Source: Phytophthora colocasiae | Taxonomy: Eukaryota > Oomycota > Peronosporomycetes > Peronosporales > Peronosporaceae | Length of the DNA stretch: 64,000 nucleotides | Direction of reading: 5' to 3' | Assembly (NCBI GenBank): GCA_018806915.1 | Contig: JAGKQI010000096.1 | Coordinates: forward strand, 434,001-498,000 | Shown here: positions 31,244 to 41,770 of the stretch, one piece after another | Layout: the number at the start of each line of letters is the position of its first letter | Numbering within the stretch: the stretch's first letter is position 1 | Made by a program: the position numbers and the translations under genes | Notes under the pieces: model-generated | The model's input: only the letters and a program-made list of their open reading frames with translations | Databases searched by the model: none | What the model was told of the DNA's origin: nothing

Positions 31244-33090
31244 TTACTCCACCGATATAATATCGCCAATGGTTGATACTTTTGCGACTGGTTGGATCTT
31301 CTCCGTCGTGTAAACTTCCGATACAAAGCTTCTTGCGTTCAACCAAACACCAGCGACCGAACTGGGAGCATGTTCCAGCAGCTGCGCATACAAAAGTCCA
31401 TTGTCATATCCAGAAGTTGAGGCTGAATACTCCATTGCAGACGACAATGCTGCGCATGCGGCAGTTGCGTCGGCTTCAACGACCGGTGCGCTGCCAAGCT
31501 GCCAGTAGCGTGGGTTCTTCACGTCGACACAAGCTGGAACGATGTTAGCAGATTGGCAATCCACGCTTTTCCAAATCTTCGAGTCGCGCATGAGCGCAAC
31601 GCACTTGTTGGGATCCAGTTCATGTCCTTTTGGTACAGCCCAAATCGTAGCCTCCATACGTTTTGGGGTGATGTTGTCTGGTGAAGGTATGTTCACTCCG
31701 CACTGTGCCACGCCTGGAAGAGTTTCCTCGTTCAATAGGTTCTTGTTAATGCCAATCTGTCCGTCTGCATTGAGGAATCCATACTCAATTTCGCTTGTTT
31801 CGGGACGAAAAACGGTGAAGTTCTCGTCTGGAATTCCAATCTGCGTCTTTGACTCGTTAAACCGACATTCTGGGAACGGGGCAAGAGGCAGTTGGGGTTC
31901 TTGCCAGTTACAGACGGTATCTTTCACAAACAAAAGTTCTTCTCCGTCGGTAAGATAATCAACCCCGCTCATAAACACAATCCGCTTTCCGACGTGAAGT
32001 AGTTCATTAATCGTAGGCCATTTTGTAGTGTACTGTTGCAAAAAATACAGCTAAAGTCAGTCAACTGCCTTCATCAATAAACAGTAAAAGTACTCACAGC
32101 CAACTCAATCGGTCGAAGAATCTCTTCTTCTGGGAAATACTCCTTCAAGTAGTCCAATAGCTTTCCGACCTTCTTCCACTTCATCAAATCCATTTCGTCG
32201 TCGAAGAACACCATCAAGAACTCGTCCTTGTGCTCTGGTGCATGCAGCCACGTCGATAGCTCAGCCAAAGCCTCCTTCAGTGGTCTCTGTTCTTTTGACG
32301 GGATGCTACTTAAACTAGGCTTGCACCCAATCGTCGACGAGTCCCATTCAATTCCAGTGCCCAACATTTTCGCGATCTCATTGAAAACTTCGATCATTCC
32401 ATCCAGCAATTTGGATTTAAATCCGCCACAGTGAGCGATGTGTAGATCACCATCGAACCAATGCACATCCAGCTCAATGAACCTCACACCCATGTGCAAT
32501 TGGTCCGTGAGTGAGAATAACTGGTCGTTTGTGTGCACCTTCATGCCCTTTTTGAACCATGAAAAGTAGCGCAGATATCCTTCAAACACATGATCTTCCA
32601 CTCCGTATCCATCCGCCAAGTTGATAGCGGAATTGTGAGTACCAGGCAACGTTGCAGAGCAAAAGTTTCGACGGTATGCGAGTTTCCGCTGAAGTTTGAG
32701 GGCCTTTGTCAACCATGGGTCCACTTGCACGCTACCGTGCTTGCAGACAATAGCACAGACATTATTCTTGTCACAATGCTTGATCTTATCGCATTTTACG
32801 TCGGCAGGGACCAGATCGGGCACCGAATCCAGCACTTGGGTCTTGAATAGGGCTCTGTCCAGAACAATTTGGTCTCTCGAAATAGTCCAGATAGTGTCGA
32901 CGTTCGAATCGAGCTGAGGGTCGAGTGGAAGGACGCTTGCTGATGAGGAACACGCCACTATTGCTAATAGAGAGAGGCAGATGCAATAGAGACGATATGA
33001 CCGGCCGGAGACTGCGCTGAGGCTGTCCAGGACCGCCGTGAACGACTCCATAGTTGCGCAGGGGCTCGAATCAGGACTGTCAGTTGTCAA
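31244..33090 (-). CDS. Secreted or anchored PLC-like phosphodiesterase
   Basis: Two exons, 33090-32098 and 32032-31244, joined over a 65-bp intron (phase 0) to 593 residues. A hydrophobic segment (YCICLSLLAIVACSSSASV) near residues 34-52 is a signal peptide or anchor. Starting at the ATG at 33051 places it more typically. The TIM-barrel PI-PLC X-like domain is at about residues 135-330: ATLPGTHNSAINLADGYG with the first catalytic His, then RFIELDVHWFDGDLHIAHCG with the second His region. Metal-binding Glu/Asp (IELDVH) are present. The C-terminal half (GIPDENFTVF ... VWLNARSF) is Cys-containing and probably extracellular. Substrate unknown. Such eukaryotic proteins may cleave GPI or phosphoinositides. 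Confidence 0.82.
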
Positions 33091-33146
33091 TATTATATTT
33101 TCTCATAAACTATGTGGACAACACAAAGTATAACTTCAACTTGAAG

Positions 33147-34385
33147 GTAAAGCAAATGTCTTTAGTTGTTAATCAATCGAGGAAATGCAGTGCAGTGCAG
33201 CCCTTACCAATGCATCGTGCAGTGCACGCCGTGAATGGACGATTTCCTATGGAGTCAATGTGTGCTTGCGCGCGTGGTGATTGCCGCTGGTAGGACTCGA
33301 CTTTTCGCCCGTGAGTTTCTCCTTCACCTCATTCACCGCCTCCTTGGCGCGCTCCACAAAACTTGGTGACACCGTCAGAGACTTCTCCGCGATGGTGATC
33401 TGGTGACTCAGCGCGTTGATGTTGAAGTTGTCACGCAGAGTGGACTTGACCAGCGCCTCGACAGTGTCGGAGCCGCCGAATGCGGCACCGCCATGATCGC
33501 CGTGGTGCTGACGGTCTTCTTTGCCTCCGAGCAGACCATCGCCATGCTTGTGGTCCTTCTCCTTGTCCTTGTCACCCTTACCGAATAGTTTGCCGAGCTT
33601 GGATTCTTTGTCCTTGTTCTCCTTGTCGTCACTGTGTCCGAACAGCCCGGTGCCCTTGGATTCCTTGTCCTTGTTGTCCTTGCCGAAAGGACCGCCTCCC
33701 TCCTTCTCGTGCCTCTCCTTGTCGTTGTTGCCCACGACATTGTCGATAGCACCCTTCACGCCTTTCGAGCGGCCGTTCTTCTGATCGTAGTTGCGTGCCG
33801 TCGTGTTCAGCACGTCCATGGCCTTGGCTGTGGCGCCCATGATGTTGCGAGCGGAGTGGATCTCCGACTCAGACGGATGTGAGCTCTTGTTGATCTGGTG
33901 CGCGACGTGCTTCAGGTCGGATGCTGTGTCCTTGGCAGTTCGCATATCGCTGCGCAGGTAGGACGAGGCGGTGTTGATGAAGTGGTTGCCATGGCGACTG
34001 TCGTAGTCGGAGAGGTTCTTCTTGAGCAGTTTGAGGCACCTGGCGGCGTCATCGGCAGTCTGGTTGAGCACCTTCTCGAGGGAAGCGAACTCCTGTTCGG
34101 CGGTGATGTTGCGGTCGTTGGATTTGCCCATGCTTGCGCTGTTTGCTTGTGCGGTGACTAGTTGTTGGTTGGTTTGGCTTGTGTGTTCGAGGTCACGTTT
34201 TGAAATGAGCTGAAGATGTCGAGCAAGTTGGCAAAGCGGAGGGTGTTAGGCAAGTCGGGTCCTAGAGGAGTCTTGACAAGACTTGAATGGCTACTCGTTG
34301 TTGGCTGACGACATCTCCCATCGAGTCGCGACCGAGTTTTGAGACAAACTAAGTGGAGTTGCTTTTCGAACGTTATGAAGGTGTT
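33147..34385 (-). repeat. Left arm of large inverted duplication
   Basis: Contains the 294-residue gene, about 250 bp of its promoter and about 100 bp of its 3' flank. It matches the plus-strand sequence at about 35783-37045 in reverse orientation. Coding parts are almost identical; flanks carry small indels. Edges are approximate. Confidence 0.88.
33247..34131 (-). CDS. Unknown protein, Lys/Asp/Glu repeat centre
   Basis: 294 residues, no signal peptide. Residues 1-125 look helical (EKVLNQTADDAARCLKLLKK, DSRHGNHFINTASSYLRSDM). Residues 130-205 are a hydrophilic low-complexity region with degenerate repeats (GKDNKDKES, GHSDDKENKDKES, GKGDKDKEK), each following a GLFG/LFG-type turn. The C-terminal helical part (TVEALVKSTLRDNFNINALS) is shared with the neighbouring 204-residue paralog. 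I do not recognise the family. An initiator-like GCTCATTTCAAAACG lies 65 bp upstream of the ATG. It is a member of a local three-gene cluster and half of a large inverted duplication. Confidence 0.75.
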   Translation of the reverse strand: MGKSNDRNITAEQEFASLEKVLNQTADDAARCLKLLKKNLSDYDSRHGNHFINTASSYLRSDMRTAKDTASDLKHVAHQINKSSHPSESEIHSARNIMGATAKAMDVLNTTARNYDQKNGRSKGVKGAIDNVVGNNDKERHEKEGGGPFGKDNKDKESKGTGLFGHSDDKENKDKESKLGKLFGKGDKDKEKDHKHGDGLLGGKEDRQHHGDHGGAAFGGSDTVEALVKSTLRDNFNINALSHQITIAEKSLTVSPSFVERAKEAVNEVKEKLTGEKSSPTSGNHHARKHTLTP

Positions 34386-34566
34386 CTTGCTGTCAAATCT
34401 CGCGGTAGGTTTTGAACCGAGTTGGTCACGCTCTGCTCTGCTTTCATAATTGTTTCCAACAAGTGGCATACGCCACCGCCATAGCGACAACACTAGCGAT
34501 CATGTGGTACATTCTTGATGGCTAGACAAAACCGCATCCTGCTACTGTGACTTTAATTTGTAAAGT

Positions 34567-35181
34567 TTAATTGATACCCTTAAACTTGATCACTACATCT
34601 CCCACCGCATCCCTAGCTCGCTCTACTAGTGAAGGCGACAATGACTTTTCTGCGATGGCGATCTGGCGCTTTAGTGCTCCAAACCCATTGAAAGTAGCTC
34701 GGAGCGTCAGCTTCACCACGGCATCCACCGTGTCAATAGTTTCCAAAACGCTGCTGTCTTGATTATCTCCTCTCTTTTTGTGCTTTCCGACAAGCACATT
34801 GTCGATAATCCGGGTGATACCCTTCGGCTTTCCGTTCATCTCGTCATAGATGCGAGCGCTCTTCTTCAATTTGTTCATAGCTTCGGATGTAGCATTCATT
34901 TTGTTTCGAGCTGCAGCGATTTCCCAGTCGGACAGGAATTTACTTTTGGCGATTTGGTCAGCCACAAGCCTAAGTTCTGAAGCTGCGTCCTTTGCTGCGC
35001 GAAGGTTTTCCCGCATGAACGCCTTGGAGGTGTTAACAAAATGAAGCCCGTGGCGGCTATCGAAGGCAGTAAGGTTGGCTTTCACTGCTTTGATAGCCTT
35101 GCTTGCATCATCTGCCGTCTGGATCAGCAGTAGCTCAAGTTTGAAGAATTCAGCAGCGATGCTTGTTACGGACTTGCCCAT
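34567..35181 (-). CDS. Unknown protein, paralog lacking repeat centre
   Basis: 204 residues in one exon. It shares with the neighbouring gene the MGKS start, the IQTADDASKAIKAVKANL helix, DSRHGLHFVNTSKAFMRENL, an IIDNV stretch and the C-terminal VDAVVKLTLRATF...IAIAEKSL block. It lacks the Lys/Asp/Glu/Gly repeat region entirely and is clearly more diverged. Same strand as the 33247-34131 gene, about 435 bp upstream of it. Function unknown. A conserved architecture (N-helical, variable spacer, C-helical) is all that can be stated. Confidence 0.75.
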   Translation of the reverse strand: MGKSVTSIAAEFFKLELLLIQTADDASKAIKAVKANLTAFDSRHGLHFVNTSKAFMRENLRAAKDAASELRLVADQIAKSKFLSDWEIAAARNKMNATSEAMNKLKKSARIYDEMNGKPKGITRIIDNVLVGKHKKRGDNQDSSVLETIDTVDAVVKLTLRATFNGFGALKRQIAIAEKSLSPSLVERARDAVGDVVIKFKGIN

Positions 35182-35738
35182 GACTGGTTGAGTTGTACTT
35201 ACAAAGTCTGGTTTGTATTATCGTTTTCGTCTTTGTGTTCACGTTACGAAGTGGTAAGGGAAGTCAACAGCTACAATTTTTTGGCTGCTGCCTGCGACAG
35301 AGATTTACCGTTGGATAAAACTTTGTACAAACATCTTTAGATTTAAGAGGACGATCAGGAAGACGAGAAACAAGTCCAAAGAAATGTAGAGGAAGAAAAA
35401 CTTGTGGCGTATCAAGTCTGAAGCTAGGAGCGTATCGAAGAAGTTGCCTCTCAGTGCAACCAACACCTCAATCGTGCTTCACGAATCGAGAAATTGCCCA
35501 CACATATTCGGTTATCCGGATACTGGGTGAAGCGAACAAGGAATCCAAAGTTTTTCGCAGCCCGTTGACTTCGTCTCAAGTTGGCTGAGCAACAGAAAAC
35601 TATGCTTTGGGAAATGTACACCGACTGTAACGGACAATTATGAAAGCAGAGCAGAGCGTGTGTACAGACTGACCAACTCGGTTCAAAACCTACCGCGGCC
35701 CAGAAACAATTATGAAAGCAGAGCAGAGCGCAGACTGA
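35182..35738. other. Spacer between inverted paralogs
   Basis: No gene. The sequence caattatgaaagcagagcag occurs twice (about 35638 and 35708) and once inverted at about 34433-34452. It is thus a remnant of the promoter region copied during the rearrangements. Confidence 0.5.
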
Positions 35739-35818
35739 CCTGCAAGAACACCTTCATAACGTTCGAAAAGCAACTCCACTTAGTTGCTTTTCGAACGTTA
35801 TGAAGGTGTTCTTGCAGG
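35739..35818. repeat. 36-bp perfect hairpin palindrome
   Basis: Left arm 35739-35774 (starts cctgcaagaacaccttcata) is exactly complementary to right arm 35783-35818, with an 8-nt loop (tccactta). The arm sequence also occurs in the upstream region of the 33247-34131 gene. The palindrome sits right at the inner edge of the plus-strand arm of the inverted duplication. Confidence 0.93.
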
Positions 35819-35961
35819 TGTGTCTCAAAACTCGGTCGCGACTCGATGGGAGATGTCGTCAGCCAACAACGACGACTGTAGCCATTCGATTAATCAATGC
35901 ACTCCTCTTGGACCCGACTTGCCTAGCACCCTCCGCTTTGCCGACTTGCTCGACATCTTCA

Positions 35962-35976
35962 GCTCATTTCAAAACG
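35962..35976 (+). promoter_or_regulatory. Initiator-like element
   Basis: GCTCATTTCAAAACG resembles the oomycete initiator consensus GCTCATTYYNCAWTTT. It lies 65 bp upstream of the old ATG (36041), as in the intact inverted copy. Transcription may therefore persist. Confidence 0.55.
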
Positions 35977-36040
35977 TGACCTCGAACACACAAGTCAAAC
36001 CAACCAACAACTAGTCACCGCACAAGCAAACAGCGCAAGC

Positions 36041-36925
36041 ATGGGCAAATCCAACGACCGCAACATCACCGCCGAACAGGAGTTCGCTTCCCTCGAGAAG
36101 GTGCTCAACCAGACTGCCGATGACGCCGCCAGGTGCCTCAAACTGCTCAAGAAGAACCTCTCCGACTAGGACAGTCGCCATGGCAACCACTTCATCAACA
36201 CCGCCTCGTCCTACCTGCGCAGCGATATGCGAACTGCCAAGGACACAGCATCCGACCTGAAGCACGTCGCGCACCAGATCAACAAGAGCTCACATCCGTC
36301 TGAGTCGGAGATCCACTCCGCTCGCAACATCATGGGCGCCACAGCCAAGGCCATGGACGTGCTGAACACGACGGCACGCAACTACGATCAGAAGAACGGC
36401 CGCTCGAAAGGCGTGAAGGGTGCTATCGACAATGTCGTGGGCAACAACGACAAGGAGAGGCACGAGAAGGAGGGAGGCGGTCCTTTCGGCAAGGACAACA
36501 AGGACAAGGAATCCAAGGGCACCGGGCTGTTCGGACACAGTGACGACAAGGAGAACAAGGACAAAGAATCCAAGCTCGGCAAACTATTCGGTAAGGGTGA
36601 CAAGGACAAGGAGAAGGACCACAAGCATGGCGATGGTCTGCTCGGAGGCAAAGAAGACCGTCAGCACCACGGCGATCATGGCGGTGCCGCATTCGGCGGC
36701 TCCGACACTGTCGAGGCGCTGGTCAAGTCCACTCTGCGTGACAACTTCAACATCAACGCGCTGAGTCACCAGATCACCATCGCGGAGAAGTCTCTGACGG
36801 TGTCACCAAGTTTTGTGGAGCGTGCCAAGGAGGCGGTGAATGAGGTGAAGGAGAAACTCACGGGCGAAAAGTCGAGTCCTACCAGCGACGATCACCACGC
36901 GCGCAAGCACACACTGACCCCATAG
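36041..36925 (+). pseudogene. Inverted copy with nonsense codon 43
   Basis: Almost identical to the 294-residue gene on the opposite strand, including the Lys/Asp/Glu repeat. Codon 43 is TAG (36167-36169) where the other copy has TAC. A shortened product of 232 residues could start at the ATG at 36227. The rest of the frame is intact and ends in the same HARKHTLTP. Recent single-base inactivation, or an assembly/sequencing error, is equally possible. Confidence 0.85.
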
Positions 36926-37177
36926 GATGTTGTTCATTCACGGCGTGCACTGTGGGGTTCATGGTAAGGACTAGATATAGCTGCACTGCATTTCCTCGAT
37001 TGATAACAACTAAAGACATTTGCTTTTATTTCAAGTTGATTAAGTTGAAGATGCTAATAAGGCAAACTGTCGGCAATATATCTATTGAGGTTACGAGATC
37101 ACTATAACGCACTCGTCCTACCTAGCCGCAAGCGAGGTGCATCTATCTCGATGGCAAAGCCAAATTCTAGAAAGGAT

Positions 37178-39687
37178 CTACTGTTCCTTATCCTTTTTCT
37201 TGCGGCTGTTCGCTCGCTTGACCTTCGCCTTCTCTGCCTTATCCACCTTCGCCTTCTCGGCTTCTGCTGCAACAGCAGCTTCAGCACTTGCATCGGTCGG
37301 CTCCTTAACTGCAATGCGGCCCGTAGCCTCCAGACTCTCACGGCACTTAGCAATCCACGCGACCAGCTCCTCCAGAGCAACTGTAAGGCAACACAGCAAC
37401 ATGTTAGTATCAAATCAATTCACACATCAGCAAACGCAGGGAACGTACTTTTGCCGTCGTTGTCTTCGTCGATAAGCGAAATGACCCATTCGACATCCTC
37501 CTGAGTGTTAGCCTTGCGCAGAATCGTCATAACAGCGTCACGCAACTCCTCCGCCGATAGCACACCATCACTATCGCGATCAAGGATGTTCAGGCGATCA
37601 CCAACGTGACGGTCAACCTCCTCAATCTCCACCTCAAGGTTGGATAGCATCGATTCAAGCTTCTTCATCATACGACCAGCGGTCTTGTTCTCCGCAGTCT
37701 GCGCGCCAATGCGACCAGCAGCCAGAAGACCCTCAACGTCCATGTCGTACTTGTTCTGCTTCAGCTGACTCACAGTCTGACGCTCTTTCTCGACCAGCGA
37801 CTTAAATGCAAGTGACTCAAGAGCACTCAATTCCTCCAAGCTGACGATGTTCTCGACGTTCTTGGGCACCATAGGCTCATCATCAAACTTCATTTCGGTA
37901 GCTGCACCAGTCGATGTGGCAATCGGTGTAGCCTGCTTCTGGGCCTTCTCCATAATCACATCAGCAATCACCTGTTCCACTTCAGCCTGTGCCTCGCCAG
38001 TAGCGGTCGCAGCAGCCTGAGTCGCGGCAGCCTCGCTTTCTGCCTGTTTCTGGGCTTCGATCTCCTTCTTCTGAGCCTCATCACGGAACTTCTCTTCGTC
38101 CGCAATCATCTCATTCTGATAACGAATACTGTCAAGTTTCAGCTTACGCATCTCAGCCGTCTCTCCTTCCGCAGACGCCTTGGCCGCCAGAGCCACCTCA
38201 GTCACCACCTCTTCGTCCATAGACGACATCGACGTAGCAAGGGCCTCCTCCAGGTTGTCCGCAGCAGTAATGTTCAGCGCCCGCGACATAATGAGCAGAG
38301 ATGCTGGCACGTTCTTGTTAATGGACAAGTCCAGCCACTGACGCATTTGACGAACGTATCCAGCCTTGGTTAGCCCGGTAGCACGCATGCCGCGTTCCAT
38401 GCATGCCATTTGCAATTCCTCCTTGTCGAGTGAATCAAGGCCCTCCCAAATAATATCCTGGTCGTCCTTCTTCAACTGACGAATTCGGTTGCGCAGCTGG
38501 AAACGAAGTAAATTGTCATTGCCGTAGGGCTGCACACCCATAAATCTGCACATGCCGACAAGCTGAGGTCGCGAAATATTGTCCAGCATCAGTTCATCGT
38601 TGAACAGTTTAGCAACCTGCAGCGTTTCCTCCGACGTCAAAGGCTCGCCGCGCTGTGCGCGCTCCACAAAGTTCATGACCTCACTAGCCGTGGCCTTGCG
38701 TTCCTCCGAGACTCCCTCCGTGTCACGAGTGTCCTGCATAATCTCCTTCACAGTATCCTGCAGGAAGCCAGCCAGAGCCACACGCAGCTGCAACTGACGC
38801 TTCATGTCTTCTTCGCGCTGGAACGAGTCCTTGTACGTGCTCGGCAACATGTTGGGGAACACCTTGAGCGCGACAGGCAGTAGCAGTTCCATGAACGGAA
38901 CAATCACGAAGAATGCGAACGGCACGAGACGCAGAAGATCCGCCACTGTGCGCTGCAACTGCTTGCGTTCACGACGGGAGAGTGCATTGCCCTTAAGCAG
39001 ACGACGGAGGATACGCGTAGATGTCGACACATCAGCGTACAACAGCTTGGTACCGAGCCAGTAGTGATCCAGCTCGTGTTTAACCTTCCCTTTCATCTTG
39101 ACAAGCCACTCCTTGACAGCAGCGGGGTCCGTGACCAGAACCTGCAGCGCGTGAGCCACAGCCTTGATGCCCTGCATTGTCAGCTGCGGTGTGCGTTTAA
39201 GCAGCGTAACAGCATGCTCCGGCACTTTCGGCAGCTCCTTCTCCACATCTTCAACACGGATCATGCGGCGTTCACCTCCTTTCTCCAGTGCAGACTCTAG
39301 CTTTTCCTCCTGCACGCGGATCTTACTACGACGGCGTCTGGCAGCCGCGACCTTCTTCTTAAGTGCAGCAGTTTCAGCAGCTGTAGGAGCTGAAGTCGAT
39401 GGAGTCGATGGCTTCGTGGGAAGAGCAGCAAACCCGCGGGTCTGCGCACGTAGCAGTGGCGAGTATCGAGGCAGCATCAGAGCTGATGGTTGGTGAACGT
39501 CATGGGAGCTCGAGAACTCGTTACTAAAGACAGAAAACGGCGCGATGCGACTCGGAGCTTGAGCATGCGAAGGCACCGCCCCTGTGTAGCGCAGCAGGCG
39601 CTGGGAACGCACAGCGTTGCGCAGACTCGAGCGCAACATGAAGGTCCGTCCTGAGCCCGGCTGATCTGGAAATGGTGTGGCTCGCAA
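37178..39687 (-). CDS. LETM1: LETM1-family mitochondrial inner-membrane protein
   Basis: Cation/proton exchange and mitochondrial volume-control protein. Two exons, 39687-37449 and 37380-37178, joined over a 68-bp intron that splits the last EF-hand (DEDNDGK plus IALEELVAWI). 813 residues, or 797 from the ATG at 39639, which gives a typical Arg/Leu-rich presequence (MLRSSLRNAVRSQRLLRYTG). LETM1 core: ELDHYWLGTKLLYADV, one transmembrane segment near 260-280 (LVPFAFFVIVPFMELLLPVA), then the ribosome-binding-like LETM domain (SRPQLVGMCRFMGVQPYGND, SLDKEELQMACMERGMRATG). C-terminal coiled coil and EF-hands (ILDRDSDGVLSAEELRDAV and the spliced one). Ends in a Lys-rich tail. Confidence 0.94.
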
Positions 39688-39830
39688 GGTGTCTTTAACA
39701 AATCTTGGGATGTACCATTAAAAATGGTACAATCTATTTTTGCAATCATTCCTGTTTGACAAGAATCGAGTTTGACAGTGTCTTTGAAACTGAATATACC
39801 GCATTGGCTGACGCGCATTTTACGGTCGTG

Positions 39831-41583
39831 ATGGTGTCGGCGTCGACGAGCGGCCACCGCAAGAAGAAGAAGGTCAAGAAGAGCAAGCGCAAGGCTGTGA
39901 ACCTACAGGCCAACTTCAACCGTAAGTGTTCGCTCGCTTCTCGCGGAACGGCAACCGATGCAGCGTATGAAACGCTGAGCGACGCCATGTTCCCGTCCAA
40001 TGACCATCACTCGTCGGCTCATGAGCACGTTGACTCTCGTGATGCAGGTGACGCAGCATGTGGCGACTTTCATTTGCACAGGTCCGTCAATAATAAGTGT
40101 ATAAATTATAGTTTTTAATTTGATGTATTGACACTGACGTGGTTGATGTTGTCTTTTGGTGCGGAATGTTGTTTTTCTGCTCGAGTAGTGTGTGCAGTGA
40201 TGGCAAACTCAAGCCCAGTGAAGTGATTACCAAGGCTGCAGCCAATGGAGTCACGTACATGTCCCTCACGGACCACGACACGATGGCTGGAGTGAGCGAA
40301 GCCATTGCTACAGCTCAAAAACTCGGCGTGCTGGTGTTTCCCGGTGTCGAGATAAGTGCCGAAGTGAAGGGTGGTGAAAACTTGCACATCCTGGGATACT
40401 TTTACCCAGGGTCGAACAGTGCTGAACTGGAGAAGCAACTCCTGAAAATTCGTACAGGCAGGCACAAGCGTGGCAAGGGAATGCTCAAGAAGCTGGTACT
40501 AGCGACAATAACTGTTATCAGTGGCGTGTTCAGTGTGTTTATCGCTTTTCTGTATTGTAGGAGGCGATGGGCATTAAACTCAAGTGGGAACGCGTGCTGG
40601 AGATTGCGGGTGAAGCGGCACCTGGCCGACCACATGTGGCTGAAGCCCTCGTGGAAGCTGGGCACGTTGCCAACTTCCGACAGGCATTTGCGCGATACCT
40701 GCACAACGATGGCCCTGCATACGTCGAGGTCGTTACAAATAGTTTACTCGTATGCCGCCAAAGCTCACACTATGTTTTGCCACCAGGGTGAACATTTCCC
40801 TCCAGAAGAAGCGATCAAGCTAATCGCTAGTGCCGGTGGTGTCTCCGTTCTGGCACACCCGTGGTGCTGTAAGGTAGGTTGCTACTTTAGTTGCGATCTA
40901 CTCGACAAATTAAAAAAAATGTTCTAACGCTGTACCATGAACGTTACAGGATCCAATGAACCTTGTCCCTGAACTGGCTAAGCTGGGCATTCAGGTATAC
41001 CTTTACTGCACAGATTTTCGTGAATATCGTGTCTAACATTTTGAATGTCTAGGGGATTGAGGTGTATCATGACGCAAACAAAATCGACATGTATGGTGCA
41101 TTAGCGAAGGAGTCTGGTCTGCTGAGGGTACGTGCACCAGCTACAGGGAAACCCTTACTGAAAACCAACACTGTGCGCTGATGCTTACCGTTTTTATCTG
41201 TGGATCAACAGATGGGTGGGTCGGACTTCCACGGCATTGACCCTACGACCGAGCGTTCTCCAGGCGCTATCCCCTTTCCACGTGTTCATATCGACCGTTT
41301 CTTGGCCCATGCGCTTGATGTGTGGGAACGACCGCTTGTTGAGAGATTGCGGTCCATTGCGGAGGTTATGAATTCAACCGACTCTGGTGTTGAGGCATCA
41401 GAGGAGTTGCTTATCTGGAAAGAGCAAGAGCCATTAGTGCGTCGTACGCTGGCTGAGCTTGGTATGGGCATCGAAGTTGTGGGAAGCAAAGCTCCTGAAG
41501 TCGAAGGTAGTCCAACCGACGAAGGTGTTGGTATCGTTGAGAGCCACTACCGAACGATTCGTGTTACTGCTCTGAGCCGGTGA
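39831..41583 (+). CDS. PHP-domain phosphoesterase (TrpH/RNase AM-like)
   Basis: Seven exons: 39831-40081, 40186-40495, 40561-40728, 40787-40873, 40950-40994, 41053-41127, 41212-41583; 435 residues. The N-terminal Lys-rich stretch (GHRKKKKVKKSKRKAVN) may be a targeting signal. The PHP metal-binding motifs are all there: DFHLHSSVCSDGKLKP (spliced HxH), SLTDHDTMAG, FPGVEISAE, VLAHPW and GGSDFHG. This is the pattern of bacterial YciV/TrpH, a 5'-3' exonuclease or nucleotide phosphatase. The substrate of the eukaryotic form is not known to me. The splice at 40728/40787 joins VE to GEHFPPEEAIKLI. It is divergent from LETM1, with ATGs about 140 bp apart. Confidence 0.88.
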
Positions 41584-41770
41584 GGCCTTCACGGTCATCA
41601 AGCTGACCCAACCTTTTAGAAGTGCAACATAGATTCACTTGCTGTTGAAAGTTTCATTCATCACTTCAAGGGCATTCTATAAAATTTGGACAAGTATTTG
41701 TCATTTCAAAACGAGAGGGTGCTGGTGGGTTTTGCTGTTCGTGCGTATCCATTGGCGGTGGACCACTGCG

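Larger units (their letters stand above)
35783..37045 (+). repeat. Right arm of large inverted duplication
   Basis: Reverse-orientation copy of about 33147-34385. Homology covers the promoter, the coding region and the 3' flank, up to a stretch containing cgattgataacaactaaaga. A 1.4-kb spacer separates the arms. Confidence 0.88.

Noticed and set aside
33480..33784. Several open frames opposite and within the Lys/Asp/Glu repeat, and their mirror images at 36388-36764
   Set aside because: Their Ser/Leu/Pro and Cys/Arg-rich composition results from reading the repetitive GAC/AAG codons in other frames. The real gene frame is longer and conserved between paralogs.
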